A DNA stretch of 64,000 bases from Streptacidiphilus anmyonensis (GCF_000787855.1 NZ_BBPQ01000005.1:129971-193970), one strand, 5' to 3'; positions 1-8,033 are shown, counted from the first letter of the stretch. Numbers and translations: made by a program. The notes: generated from the letters alone by a model not told the origin.

Positions 1-1086
1 GTGACGGCCCCCGTCGACGTCGCTCCCGACGACACCGCCGCGATCCTCTACACCTCCGGCACCACCGGCCGCCCGAAGGGCGCGATGCTGACCCACGGCA
101 ACCTGCACGCCTGCGCCTCCATCTTCGAGCAGGTCCACCGCCTCGGCCCCGACGACCGCGCGGGCACCGCACTGCCGCTCTTCCACGTCTACGGCCAGGC
201 GTGCGTCCTCGCCACGACCATGCGGGTCGGCGCGTCGCTCTCGCTCCTCCCCCGCTTCGAGCCGCAGGAGATGCTGGCGCTCATCCGCGACCGGCGGCTC
301 ACCACCACGGCCGGCGTCCCGACGATGTGGAACGCGCTGCTGCACGCGGCTGGCGACGCCGACCCGGCCGACTTCGCCTCGCTGCGGCTGGCGTCCTCCG
401 GCGGCGCGTCACTGCCCGGCGAGGTCAAGCGGGCCTTCGAGGAGCGCTTCGGCTGCACCATCATGGAGGGCTACGGGCTGACTGAGACCACCGGCTCGGC
501 CACCGTGCAGGTCGCCGAGCGGGCGAGCGCCGTCGGCTCGGTGGGCGCGGCGCTGCCCGGCTGCGAGATCGCGGTGCGCGCGCTGGACGGCACGGAGCTG
601 CCGGCCGGCGGCATCGGGGAGGTCCATGTGCGCGGGCCGGTGGTGATGAAGGGCTACTGGGGCCGACCGGAGGCCACCGCCGAGGTGGTCCGCGACGGCT
701 GGCTCGCCACCGGCGACCTCGGCCTCCTCGACGACGCCGGAGAACTGCACATCGTCGACCGGAAGAAGGACCTCGTCATCCGCGGCGGCTACAACGTCTA
801 CCCGCGCGAGGTCGAGGAGGTCCTCTACCAGCACCCCGATGTCGTCGAGGCGGCCGTCGTCGGCGTCCCCGACGACCACTACGGCGAGGAGGTCGCCGCC
901 GCCATCGCCCTGCGGCCCGGCGCCACCGCGGACGCCGCCGCGCTGCGCGCCTGGGCCAAGGAGCGGCTCTCCGCCTACAAGGTGCCCCACCTGGTCGCCT
1001 TCGTGGACGCCCTCCCCAAGGGCGCGACCGGCAAGATCCTCAAGCGGGCCATCGACCGCGCCGTCTTCGACGGTGCGAGCGGCTGA
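1..1086 (+). CDS. Acyl-CoA synthetase / fatty-acid-CoA ligase (AMP-binding), 5'-truncated by window edge
   Basis: This is the C-terminal about 361 residues of an ANL-superfamily adenylate-forming enzyme, which activates a carboxylic acid with ATP and loads it on CoA. The reading frame is already inside the adenylation domain at base 1. The P-loop YTSGTTGRPKG lies at about residues 17-27, the A5 motif EGYGLTE near 155, TGDLG near 235, and the hinge DRKKD near 250. The catalytic lysine is in PKGATGKILKR close to the C terminus. Family members are about 500 residues, so roughly 140 are missing upstream of the window. The start at base 1 is only the window edge. It is convergent with the P450 gene, and a strong hairpin sits between them. 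Substrate chain length cannot be judged from the sequence. Confidence 0.9.
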   Translation: MTAPVDVAPDDTAAILYTSGTTGRPKGAMLTHGNLHACASIFEQVHRLGPDDRAGTALPLFHVYGQACVLATTMRVGASLSLLPRFEPQEMLALIRDRRLTTTAGVPTMWNALLHAAGDADPADFASLRLASSGGASLPGEVKRAFEERFGCTIMEGYGLTETTGSATVQVAERASAVGSVGAALPGCEIAVRALDGTELPAGGIGEVHVRGPVVMKGYWGRPEATAEVVRDGWLATGDLGLLDDAGELHIVDRKKDLVIRGGYNVYPREVEEVLYQHPDVVEAAVVGVPDDHYGEEVAAAIALRPGATADAAALRAWAKERLSAYKVPHLVAFVDALPKGATGKILKRAIDRAVFDGASG

Positions 1087-1105
1087 CCGTCCCGTGGAGA
1101 GCCGG

Positions 1106-1140
1106 GCCGTTCCGGGTGCCGCACAGCAGCCCGGAACGGC
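1106..1140. terminator. Hairpin between convergent genes, probable bidirectional terminator
   Basis: Perfect 11-bp inverted repeat GCCGTTCCGGG (1106-1116) and its complement (1130-1140) with a 13-nt loop. It lies in the 64-bp gap between the ligase stop and the P450 stop. There is no U-tract, as is usual for actinobacterial terminators. Confidence 0.7.
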
Positions 1141-1150
1141 ACGGCGGCTG

Positions 1151-2386
1151 CTACCACATGACCGGGAGCCGCTCCGGCAGCCGCTTCATGTAGCCGGTGC
1201 GCCAGACGAGTTGCTCGATCGGCACGGCCAGCTCCAGCTCCGGCACGCGGTCGAGGAGCGTGGTGACGGCGATCTCCGCGTGCCTGCGGCCCAGGGCCGT
1301 GGCCGGGCAGTAGTGCTGGCCGCCGCCGAAGGAGAGGTGGGCGGAGCTGTTGGTCCGGGCGAGGTCGATCGCGAGCGGGTCGGGGAAGGCGTCCGGGTCG
1401 TGGTTGGCGCCCTCGACCAGGACCAGCACCAGCTCGCCCGCGCGCACCAGGACGTCACCCAACTGGACGTCCTCCAGGGCGAGTCGTGGGAGTCCGTCGC
1501 CGATGGAGAGGTTGACCCGCAGCAGCTCCTCCACCGCCGCGGGGACGAGCTCCGGCTCGGCCCGCAGTCGGGCGCGCAGCTCCGGGTGCTGGAGCAGCGT
1601 CACGAACGCCATGGTGAGGAACCCGGCCGTGGAGACGACGCCCGCGCCGAACATGGTGACCCCCACGGTCGCCAGCATCTCGTCGGTCAGGTGGTCGTAG
1701 TCCCCGTCCAGCCGCAGCGCGGCCAGCTCCGCCATCAACCCGGTGGTGGCCGGGTCGTCCAGACGCTCCGTCATATAGGCGATGTCGCGGTCCCAGTTGA
1801 GCTTGGCGCCGGCGATCGGGCAGGCGGAGTTCATGAACGCGATGTCCAGGCTGGCCGAGAGCTTCGGCGCGTCCGCGAGCGGGATGCCGAGGATGCGGCA
1901 GTGCATCGCCTCCGAATACGGGTTGGCGAAGCCGTGCCGCAGGTCGGCGGGCGCACCGGCGGCGATCAGGCCGTCGACGAGCGAGGCGGCCTGCTCCCGC
2001 ATCCACGCCTCAAGGCCCGGGGCCTTGGGGTTGATCGCCTTCAGCACGGCCTTGCGCAGCCCCGCACCGGTGATGTTCCCCATGTTGTTGACGACCTCGG
2101 GCGGGATCGTCAGCGCGTACTGGCGCGGCACGCCCGGCGCGGAGGTGTCCTTCAGGCTGAACCGGCGGTCCTCCAGGACCTGCTTGCACAGCGCGTGCGA
2201 GGAGACCAGCCAGGCCGGGTCGCCCGCGATGGTGCGCACCCGCTTGACGGGCTCCGCACGCAGCTCCTCGACCTCGTCCGGCAGGCGGTCGCCGCGCCAG
2301 GAGAAGGGGAACGCGGGAAGGTCGGCGAGCGCGGTCGGCGTCGTCTCGAGCGGCGTCTTCTCAAGCGGCATCGTCTCAAGCGGCAT
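1151..2386 (-). CDS. CYP121-like cytochrome P450, probable cyclodipeptide oxidase
   Basis: A 411-residue heme monooxygenase encoded directly after a cyclodipeptide synthase, so its likely substrate is a cyclodipeptide. From memory of Mycobacterium CYP121A1 (the cyclo-Tyr-Tyr C-C coupling enzyme) the two align almost without gaps, including [29 protein letters not shown] and the C-terminal PERLPVMW. The heme Cys is residue 360 in [10 protein letters not shown], exactly 51 residues from the C terminus as in CYP121. The usual I-helix acid-alcohol pair is replaced by AGVVST, keeping the serine equivalent to CYP121 S237. The substrate-contacting Q385-R386 pair is Met400-Lys401 here, and C+2 is Ala rather than Gly. 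The start ATG overlaps the CDPS stop by 11 nt, with GAAGGGGGA inside the CDPS end as ribosome site. No ferredoxin gene is visible nearby. Confidence 0.9.
   Translation of the reverse strand: MPLETMPLEKTPLETTPTALADLPAFPFSWRGDRLPDEVEELRAEPVKRVRTIAGDPAWLVSSHALCKQVLEDRRFSLKDTSAPGVPRQYALTIPPEVVNNMGNITGAGLRKAVLKAINPKAPGLEAWMREQAASLVDGLIAAGAPADLRHGFANPYSEAMHCRILGIPLADAPKLSASLDIAFMNSACPIAGAKLNWDRDIAYMTERLDDPATTGLMAELAALRLDGDYDHLTDEMLATVGVTMFGAGVVSTAGFLTMAFVTLLQHPELRARLRAEPELVPAAVEELLRVNLSIGDGLPRLALEDVQLGDVLVRAGELVLVLVEGANHDPDAFPDPLAIDLARTNSSAHLSFGGGQHYCPATALGRRHAEIAVTTLLDRVPELELAVPIEQLVWRTGYMKRLPERLPVMW
2342..2386 (-). repeat. 15-bp tandem repeat at the P450 N terminus
   Basis: Three 15-bp units encode [15 protein letters not shown] at the extreme N terminus of the P450. 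The first two units each carry an in-frame ATG (2386 and 2371), so repeat expansion has duplicated the start codon. The segment precedes the conserved fold and is probably disordered. Confidence 0.75.
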
Positions 2387-3104
2387 TCCGGTGTCCCCCT
2401 TCGGCGGCCGGCGTGACGATCGCGTGGCCCTGGTTGCGTGAGGCGCGCAGGCCGGAGCCGCGCGAGTACAGCAGCTCCGCGAGCGGGAGCAGCTGGTGGT
2501 AGCAGTTGAGCGAGGACGGGACGTCGAGGATGGCCGGGCTGTCCAGGAACAGCGGCGCCTCCGCGCAGATGTAGCGCAGGCACACCTCCCGCTGCTCCGC
2601 CGTGGCCTGGCGTCCGTCGGCCAGCACCTTCGAGGCGAGATAGGCCCCGACGAGCTCGTCGATCACGGCGCGGAACTCGGCGTCGGAGTCCAGCCGCTGC
2701 CGCAGCTCGTCATGGAGGAGCCGGTAGGCGCCGTTGCGCTGGAAGTCGGACATCGCGTGGGCCCTGATCCGGCCCTGCCCGTCGTCGGTCTCCTCGACGG
2801 CGGCGCGCACCTTGGCCCGCACGCCGCGCAGGTTCTTCACGGCCTTGCGCCGGGCGTCGTCCGCGCCGTATCCGAGCGCCTCGTACATCTCCGCGACGTA
2901 GAGGTCGGTGTAGACGAGGTCGACCTGCCGGAAGTGCGCGAGGCCCCAGTGGGCGAGGTCCAGCAGACGCTGCTGGGAGAAGTAGCTGTTTCCGGGCGAC
3001 ACCCCGACCACCGCGTGGTCGCCCTCGGCCTGGATCAGGGCGCAGTGCGCCGTATAAGGCCTGACATGGAATAAGGTCTCGGTCGCTGTCTGCAAGATCT
3101 GCAA
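2376..3104 (-). CDS. Cyclodipeptide synthase (CDPS), NYH subfamily
   Basis: This 242-residue tRNA-dependent enzyme joins two aminoacyl-tRNAs into a cyclodipeptide using a covalent seryl intermediate. It resembles AlbC of Streptomyces noursei. The nucleophile motif [10 protein letters not shown] places Ser36 (AlbC S37) and Asn39 (N40). Tyr178, Glu182, Tyr202 and His203 carry the same numbers as in AlbC, and N40/Y202/H203 define the NYH subfamily. A basic helix near 84-100 ([14 protein letters not shown]) fits the tRNA-binding patch. Residue 200 is Asn, which I recall as the Tyr-pocket Asn251 of Rv2275 (AlbC has Leu), so Tyr is a plausible first substrate. The start is TTG at 3104, chosen because it gives the family N-terminal length; its ribosome site is weak. 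The gene overlaps the P450 start, indicating translational coupling. Confidence 0.93.
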   Translation of the reverse strand: MQILQTATETLFHVRPYTAHCALIQAEGDHAVVGVSPGNSYFSQQRLLDLAHWGLAHFRQVDLVYTDLYVAEMYEALGYGADDARRKAVKNLRGVRAKVRAAVEETDDGQGRIRAHAMSDFQRNGAYRLLHDELRQRLDSDAEFRAVIDELVGAYLASKVLADGRQATAEQREVCLRYICAEAPLFLDSPAILDVPSSLNCYHQLLPLAELLYSRGSGLRASRNQGHAIVTPAAEGGHRNAA

Positions 3105-3262
3105 GAGAGGGAGCGTCCTTCACATCGCTAGTCCCGAGGAGCCTCGTGCTCCTGGTGTGGCGACGACACGCGCAGTCAAACTTCCCACACGCTCCGCTGT
3201 CAACGCCTGTCCCGTGAGTTGAGATCAGCACCCGGGCCACCCGGCGTGGGATCATCGGCGGC
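3105..3262. promoter_or_regulatory. Divergent control region between CDPS and GntR
   Basis: This 158-bp gap should hold both promoters. It contains a perfect 6-bp-arm dyad AGGAGC-N5-GCTCCT at 3137-3153 and a GTGTGGCGACGACAC element at 3155-3169 (arms GTGT/ACAC). Either could bind the divergent GntR protein, but nothing in the sequence proves this. Confidence 0.45.
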
Positions 3263-4030
3263 GTGGCTGAGACGCAGGTGAACAGGCAGAAAACGGCACG
3301 GTACCGGGAGTTGGCGGCGGCCCTGCGGGCGGACGTGCTCAGTGGCGTCTACGGCGAGGGCGGTCGCCTGCCGAGCGAGGAGGCGCTGGCGGCCTCCCAC
3401 GGCGTCTCTCGCGGCACCGTGCGCCAGGCGCTGGCGCTGCTGCGCGCCGAGGGCGTGGTCACCTCCCGGCGCGGCACCCGCCGCGTGGTGCTGGAGCAGC
3501 CGCGCGTGCAGAGCTTCGCGGAGCTCTCCAGCTTCACGCGCTGGGCGCGGTCGCTGGGCGAGGAACCGGGCGGCTCGGTGCTCGAACTGCGGTGGCGCGC
3601 GGCGGACGCGGTCGAGGCGGACCGGCTGCGCCTTCCCGTGGGCGCACGGGTCCTGTGGGTCCTGCGCCTGCGCACACTCGGCGGGGAGCCGGTGATGGTC
3701 GAGCGCACGGTCTACCCGGAGCCGGTCGGGACGCTGGTGGAGGCCATGCCGTCCGACGCCGTCTCGGTGACCGAGCTGCTGGAAGCCCAGGGCGTCGTCC
3801 TGGCCGACGCGGACCACACCGTGGACCTCGCCCTCGCCGACACCGAGGACGCCCGCCTCCTCGGCTGCGCCCCGGACGCCCCGCTGCTGCGCGAGCGCCG
3901 CCGCACCAGCGACCCGACCGGCGTCCCGGTCGAGTGGTCCGAGGACCGCTACCGCGCGGGGACGGTCGCCTTCACCGTCCACAACTCGCTCGCCACGACG
4001 GCCCTGGCCCGGACCCGCAGCGAGTCGTAG
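3263..4030 (+). CDS. GntR-family regulator, HutC subfamily (UTRA domain)
   Basis: A 255-residue regulator. The N-terminal winged helix spans about residues 12-78 (RLPSEEALAASHGVSRGTVRQAL is the typical recognition region, shown here by its landmarks LPSEEAL and SRGTVRQAL). A UTRA ligand-binding domain follows from about 90 to the C terminus, with the family's LLRERRR strand. Start is GTG at 3263 with no clear ribosome site, so translation may be leaderless or weak. It is divergent from the CDPS-P450 pair, which makes it the natural candidate for that cluster's local regulator. UTRA ligands are usually small metabolites; a cyclodipeptide ligand is inference. Confidence 0.85.
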   Translation: MAETQVNRQKTARYRELAAALRADVLSGVYGEGGRLPSEEALAASHGVSRGTVRQALALLRAEGVVTSRRGTRRVVLEQPRVQSFAELSSFTRWARSLGEEPGGSVLELRWRAADAVEADRLRLPVGARVLWVLRLRTLGGEPVMVERTVYPEPVGTLVEAMPSDAVSVTELLEAQGVVLADADHTVDLALADTEDARLLGCAPDAPLLRERRRTSDPTGVPVEWSEDRYRAGTVAFTVHNSLATTALARTRSES

Positions 4031-4040
4031 CGGCTGGAGG

Positions 4041-4497
4041 CGCGCTGCTGCCGGCCTCGGCGGAATCGGCCTGCACAAGTCCATGCTGCGCTACTTCGGG
4101 ACCCGGGAGGAGAGCCTCCCGCGCCTGGCCGCCGACGCCTGGCGGGGCTGGTCGGCCGAGGTCCGCCGGCTGCTGGAGGCCACACCGCCCCGCCGGTCCC
4201 CCGGGCAGGCGTGGGAACCGGCCGCCCGCCAGATCGCCGACCTGCCGGCCCGCTCGCTGGTGGAACGCCCGCTCTTCTGCGACCTGCTCGCCCATACGCC
4301 GCTCAACCTGGAACGCAACGTCTCCACCGACGCCGTCCGTGCATTCAAGAGGGCCGCCGTGGCCGAGGTCGCGGCCGTCGGCGACGCGCTCGCGGCCGTC
4401 CCCCCGCTCGACGCGGACCAGGCCCGCAGGGTCGTGACCACGGCCAGGGCCATGGCCGGAGCCCTGTGGCAGATGGCCGCCCCCGGCGCTCCTGGCC
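4041..4497 (+). pseudogene. TetR-family regulator fossil lacking both ends
   Basis: The frame reads into MLRYFGTREESLPRL (from 4083), which is the end of a TetR helix-turn-helix, followed by a typical all-helical ligand domain up to ARAMAGALWQMAAPG. Upstream in frame only about 14 HTH-like residues (AAAGLGGIGLHKS) precede it before the unrelated GntR gene ends. The first two HTH helices are therefore gone. At the 3' end the expected last 30 or so residues are missing; the frame runs antisense into the VOC gene without a natural end. It therefore cannot make a DNA-binding TetR. It may be the remnant of a second regulator of this locus. Confidence 0.65.
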
Positions 4498-4499
4498 GG

Positions 4500-4847
4500 C
4501 TACCCGGCGTTGACGGCTCCGAAGCCGAGCTCGTTGCCGTCGGCGTCGCGGTAGACGACCTTGCGCGCACCGTTCGGGTACTCCTCCCGGTACGCCGGCT
4601 CGACGCCGCGTGCGGCGATCGCCTCGACGCGCGCGTCCAGGTCGTCCACGAGGACCGTCTGCACCGCGTGTCCCGCGTGTTCGGGGTTGCGGCGGATGTA
4701 GAGGTAGCGGTGCTCGGCGAGCTCCCAGACCGCCTCGATCGCGTTGGGGCGGAAGGCGGGCTCGGCGCCCAGCACCCGCGTGTACCAGTCCGTCGCCGCG
4801 TCGTAGTCGCCGACGTGGATCCCCGCGAACAGATCGACCGAGCTCAT
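4500..4847 (-). CDS. VOC-family (glyoxalase/bleomycin-resistance fold) protein
   Basis: A 115-residue single VOC module with paired beta-alpha-beta-beta-beta units. Landmarks are DYDAATDWYTRVLG at the first helix and YRDADGNELGFG at the C-terminal strand, where the family's metal-ligand Glu usually sits. The enzymatic role is unknown: VOC proteins include lyases, dioxygenases and drug-binding proteins. A TAGCGT hexamer on the coding strand (4854-4859) ends 6 nt before the ATG, suggesting a leaderless transcript. The stop abuts the TetR fossil. Confidence 0.8.
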   Translation of the reverse strand: MSSVDLFAGIHVGDYDAATDWYTRVLGAEPAFRPNAIEAVWELAEHRYLYIRRNPEHAGHAVQTVLVDDLDARVEAIAARGVEPAYREEYPNGARKVVYRDADGNELGFGAVNAG

Positions 4848-4941
4848 CCGTCCACGCTAGCGCGCGGCGCGCGCGGCGACGCAGGTAGGCTCCCGCGAGT
4901 TGCCACCCACCCGAGTCGACCGGACGGACGGCGTACACGAC

Positions 4942-5202
4942 ATGACCAGGCATCACCGCGCCCGCATACCGGTGCCGGTGGGTGCCGGGACCGTCGACGT
5001 CGTCGGCGTCGAGGTCAAGTGCGGCGACCGCCAGGGCGAGATCGACGAGTTCGGTGACGACGCACCCCGGACAGACCTGCGCGCCCAGGTGATCAGCCAC
5101 ACCACCGGCCGGTGGGCCTTCTCCCTCGGCTGGCACGCGGGCCGCGGCGCTCCGTCGCCGGACCCGGACGCCACCACGGACACGGGCGCGGACGGCGGCT
5201 GA
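4942..5202 (+). CDS. Small hypothetical protein
   Basis: An open frame of 86 residues from ATG 4942, with in-frame GTG/ATG options upstream at about 4900. The protein is strand-rich and hydrophilic, with a short Asp/Gly/Pro-rich tail (PDPDATTDTGADGG). One cysteine is present; there is no signal peptide and no membrane segment. I do not recognise a family. Third-position GC looks coding, and the frame is not antisense to a better gene. It converges on the HD-oxygenase gene with a 27-bp gap. Confidence 0.5.
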   Translation: MTRHHRARIPVPVGAGTVDVVGVEVKCGDRQGEIDEFGDDAPRTDLRAQVISHTTGRWAFSLGWHAGRGAPSPDPDATTDTGADGG

Positions 5203-5229
5203 TCGCGGACCGGACGCCGACCGGCCGGA

Positions 5230-5799
5230 CTACTCGTCCCCGGCGCCCGTCAGCGCCGCCAGCATCTCCCGGTAGTGGTCGAAGTCCGGCACAGCCACGG
5301 ACGCGTCCTTCGCCGCGTCGTCCCAGCGGCGCAGGCGGACCGCGTCCTGCGCGAACGGCTCGGCGGCGAACGCGGTCGCTTCGGCGGGGCTCATCGGGCC
5401 GCCCTGGACGGAGAGGGTGTGGACCGAGGCCGGGGAGAGGAGGGCGAAGTACTCCGGCTCCACGGCGCACAGGTAGCGCTTCGCCGCGACGTGGAGCCGG
5501 ACGGGCTCGGTCACGGCCGGGCCGAACCACGGCGCGAGCCAGTCCGCGCCCTGGTGGCTGTGGCGGTTGTCGCGGCCGCCGGACATCAGTTCACGGCCGT
5601 GGACCGCGCCGCGGAAGTGGCCGACGTCGTGCAGCAGCGCGGCGGCGACCAGCGCCGGCGGCGCGCCCTCGGCGGCGGCGAGCGCCGCGGCCTGGAGCAT
5701 GTGCTCCGCCTGGGTGACGTCCTCACCGAGGTAGTCGTCCGCGCCCTCGCCCGCGAAGAGGTCGGCGATGGCGTCCACGACCTGCCGGGAGGTCAGCAC
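5230..5799 (-). CDS. HD-domain mixed-valent di-iron oxygenase, TmpB/PhnZ-like
   Basis: 189 residues, the usual size of PhnZ/TmpB, which cleave the C-P bond of a 1-hydroxyphosphonate with O2 to release phosphate. Metal and substrate residues match PhnZ with a shift of one: Tyr23/Glu26 (YLGE), His33, His57-Asp58 and His61 (LLHDVGH), HSHQGA at 80-85, His103/Lys107 and Asp160 or Asp161. The Tyr...Glu...His...HD spacing agrees exactly with what I recall of PhnZ. Start is GTG at 5799, preceded by an excellent AAGGAGG site and overlapping the oxygenase stop by 7 nt, so the two are coupled. TMAEP-type (TmpB) versus aminoethylphosphonate-type (PhnZ) substrate cannot be decided by eye. A generic HD phosphohydrolase is less likely because the Tyr-Glu lid is intact. 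Confidence 0.87.
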   Translation of the reverse strand: MLTSRQVVDAIADLFAGEGADDYLGEDVTQAEHMLQAAALAAAEGAPPALVAAALLHDVGHFRGAVHGRELMSGGRDNRHSHQGADWLAPWFGPAVTEPVRLHVAAKRYLCAVEPEYFALLSPASVHTLSVQGGPMSPAEATAFAAEPFAQDAVRLRRWDDAAKDASVAVPDFDHYREMLAALTGAGDE

Positions 5800-6905
5800 G
5801 GCTGCGCCTCCTTGCGGCGCAGCACGCCGACGGTGCTGAGCAGGCCGTCGAGGTCCGCGTAGCAGCCCTGGAGGTGGCGGGCGCCGCCCCGGGCGAAGGC
5901 GGTCCGGGCGTGCATCAGACGGGTGTTGTCGAAGACCAGGCAGTCGCCGGGACCGAGCTTGAAGGTGAGCTGACGCTCGGGGTCCAGCAGGAGGCGGGCG
6001 AAGGCGCGGTAGCCGGCGTAGAAGGCCTCCGACTGCGCGGCCGGGAGGCGGAGCGTGCCGAGCGAGCGGTTGTTGAACCGCACCTCGCGGATCCGGCCCG
6101 CCGGGTCGGTGCCGATGAGCGGGAGGTGGGCGCTGAGCTCGGTGACGTCGTCGCGGAAGACGAACGGCACCGGCGTCCCCGTCAGCGCGGCGAACGCCTG
6201 GAAGTCCGACTCGCGCAGCGCCGCCGCGGCGGCGAAGCCGTCGACCAGGCCGGAGTCGCCGCCCTCGGCGTCGTTGACCAGGCAGTGCAGCAGCTGGAGC
6301 GTCGGCACCGGGTCCCGGTACGGGTTGTCGGTGTGCGGGGTGATCGCGACGTTGGTGAAGGCGAGGTTGTTGGGCCGCTCCTCGACGCGCACCTCGAACT
6401 GCGCGCCGTAGTTGGTCTCGCGGACGAAGCCGAAGGTGCGGGCCACCTGCTGCGACTGACCGTCCCGGAGGGGGACGTCGCGCAGCAGGCAGAAGCCGAG
6501 CCGCGCGACGGCCTCCAGCATCCGCAGGCGCTCGGCGTCGTCGGCGAGGTAGGCGGACCAGGTCGTCTCCGGCAGGCCGTCGGCCAGGGACGCCGCGCTC
6601 CCCCACAGGTCCTTGGCGTCCTCGGTGCGGGGGTCGGGCTCGGCGGCCTGCCCGAGCCACTGCGCCGTGTACCGGGAGACGTGGCCGTCGGGGGCCCAGA
6701 CCACCTCCCACCCGTCCGCGCTTCCCGGGCCGTCGCTCCCTGGGCCAACGCTTCCGGCACCGTCCAGCGGAGTGAGGGTCCCGACCGCGAGCTCCTCCGG
6801 CAGATCGGTGATCTGGTAGAGCTTCTGGCCGGTCAGCGGGTCGCGGCAGTCCGCGCAGGCGCAGTTGTCCCGCAGCCACAGGGCGGGGACGTCGGTCGGC
6901 AGCAT
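5793..6905 (-). CDS. Fe(II)/2-oxoglutarate oxygenase, TmpA / gamma-butyrobetaine-hydroxylase-like
   Basis: 370 residues in two domains. The N-terminal GBBH_N (DUF971) zinc module has LRDNCACADCRDP (CxCxxC at about residues 14-19) with a following His near 75. The TauD-type double-stranded beta helix carries the iron triad TPHTDNPYRD (His-x-Asp) and LMHART (distal His), with the 2-oxoglutarate Arg in the C-terminal ARHLQG. In TmpA/TmpB systems this enzyme hydroxylates 2-(trimethylammonio)ethylphosphonate next to phosphorus, and the HD enzyme then cleaves the product; here the HD gene is coupled downstream. ATG at 6905 has a GAGGG ribosome site. True carnitine-pathway GBBH is the alternative, but the HD partner argues for phosphonate use. 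Confidence 0.85.
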   Translation of the reverse strand: MLPTDVPALWLRDNCACADCRDPLTGQKLYQITDLPEELAVGTLTPLDGAGSVGPGSDGPGSADGWEVVWAPDGHVSRYTAQWLGQAAEPDPRTEDAKDLWGSAASLADGLPETTWSAYLADDAERLRMLEAVARLGFCLLRDVPLRDGQSQQVARTFGFVRETNYGAQFEVRVEERPNNLAFTNVAITPHTDNPYRDPVPTLQLLHCLVNDAEGGDSGLVDGFAAAAALRESDFQAFAALTGTPVPFVFRDDVTELSAHLPLIGTDPAGRIREVRFNNRSLGTLRLPAAQSEAFYAGYRAFARLLLDPERQLTFKLGPGDCLVFDNTRLMHARTAFARGGARHLQGCYADLDGLLSTVGVLRRKEAQPC

Positions 6906-6939
6906 GGGCCCTCGATTCGGGTCGGATCAGTCTGGCTCA

Positions 6940-6959
6940 AAAGTTGTATAGCCAACTTT
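6940..6959. promoter_or_regulatory. Palindromic operator upstream of the oxygenase pair
   Basis: Perfect inverted repeat AAAGTTG-N6-CAACTTT, 35 bp upstream of the oxygenase ATG. It is AT-rich in a GC-rich gap and contains TTGTATA...CAA, resembling GntR/FCD-type operators. The cognate regulator is not identifiable in the window. Confidence 0.6.
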
Positions 6960-7062
6960 GGCCGGACCCCGCCCGCCGAGGCAAGGAAAACCCGAGTGAA
7001 CGCAGAACCAACCCGGCACGAAGCCCCGGCGTCGGGTGGACGTGGCGACGCTCCCGCCCCCT

Positions 7063-7124
7063 CGCCCCTCGTCAGCCTCGCCCCTCGTCAGCCCTCCCCC
7101 CTCAGCCGTCGCCCCTCGTCAGCC
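7063..7124. repeat. 15-bp direct repeats at the SDR 3' end
   Basis: Three exact copies of CGCCCCTCGTCAGCC at 7063-7077, 7079-7093 and 7110-7124. The SDR stop codon (7119-7121) falls in the third copy, so the repeat probably arose by slippage around the end of that gene and fills most of the gap to the oxygenase gene. Confidence 0.75.
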
Positions 7125-7889
7125 TTGGGCCGGGCGCAGGCGCAGCCGGGCCATGCCGCCGTCGACGGCGAGAGCCGTCCCGGTGGTCGAGCCGGAGGCG
7201 GGCGAGGCGAGGTAGGCGATGGCGGCGGCGACCTCGTCGGCGCTGACGAGGCGACCGTGCGGCTGACGGGCGTTCAGCGCGGCCCGCTCGGCGGCCGGAT
7301 CGTCCGCGGCGTCGAGCAGGCGACCGACCCAAGGGGTGTCGACGGTCCCGGGGTTGACGCAGTTGACACGGATGCCCTCGCGCACGTGGTCGGCGGCCAT
7401 GGCGAGGGTCAGCGACAGCACCGCGCCCTTGCTGGCGGAGTAGAGCGCGCGCTGCGGCAGCCCGACGACGGCGGCGGCCGAGCAGGTGTTGACGACCGCC
7501 GCGTGCGCGGAGCGCCGCAGGTGGGGCAGCGCGGCGCGGGTGACCCGGACCAGGCCGACGACGTTGACGTCGAACACCTGGTGCCACTGCGGGTCGTCGT
7601 TGTCCTCAACGGTCCCGGCCGCGCCGACGCCGGCATTGTTGACCAGGATGTCCAAGCCGCCGAGCGCGGCCACCGCCGCCTCGACCGCCGCCCGGACGGA
7701 CGCGTCGTCACGCAGGTCGGCGGGGAAGCCGCGCAGTGGCTTCTCCACCGCGTCGACGGCGAGGTCGAGCACGGCCACCTCCGCGCCCCGCTCGGCCAGC
7801 AGTCGGGCGGTGGCCAGGCCGATGCCCGACGCACCGCCGGTGACCAGGGCCCGCAGGCCCTCGAACTCGATACCGCGGAACTCACTCAT
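7119..7889 (-). CDS. Short-chain dehydrogenase/reductase
   Basis: A 256-residue classical SDR. The NAD(P)-binding TGGASGIG lies at about 17-24, with NNAG near 87 and catalytic Ser...YSASK near 140-155. The C-terminal VDGG strand is present. An Asp at the end of beta-2 (VLDLA) suggests a preference for NAD+. Start is ATG at 7889. It lies upstream of the TmpA/TmpB-like pair on the same strand with a 213-bp gap that has its own operator, so it may be transcribed separately. A role in oxidising an alcohol or aldehyde from that pathway is possible but unproven. Confidence 0.88.
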   Translation of the reverse strand: MSEFRGIEFEGLRALVTGGASGIGLATARLLAERGAEVAVLDLAVDAVEKPLRGFPADLRDDASVRAAVEAAVAALGGLDILVNNAGVGAAGTVEDNDDPQWHQVFDVNVVGLVRVTRAALPHLRRSAHAAVVNTCSAAAVVGLPQRALYSASKGAVLSLTLAMAADHVREGIRVNCVNPGTVDTPWVGRLLDAADDPAAERAALNARQPHGRLVSADEVAAAIAYLASPASGSTTGTALAVDGGMARLRLRPAQG

Positions 7890-8033
7890 CCACGCACTCC
7901 TGACGAAGGATCGGCGCCCCGAGAGCCGCCGGACGGGCGGGTGCAGGCGAGGGACTCCCCACCCGCCCCCGCCCGGAAACCCGCAGCCTCCGTCAGTCGG
8001 GCCGGATCTCCTGCTCAGGCGTGCGAGGCGGAC

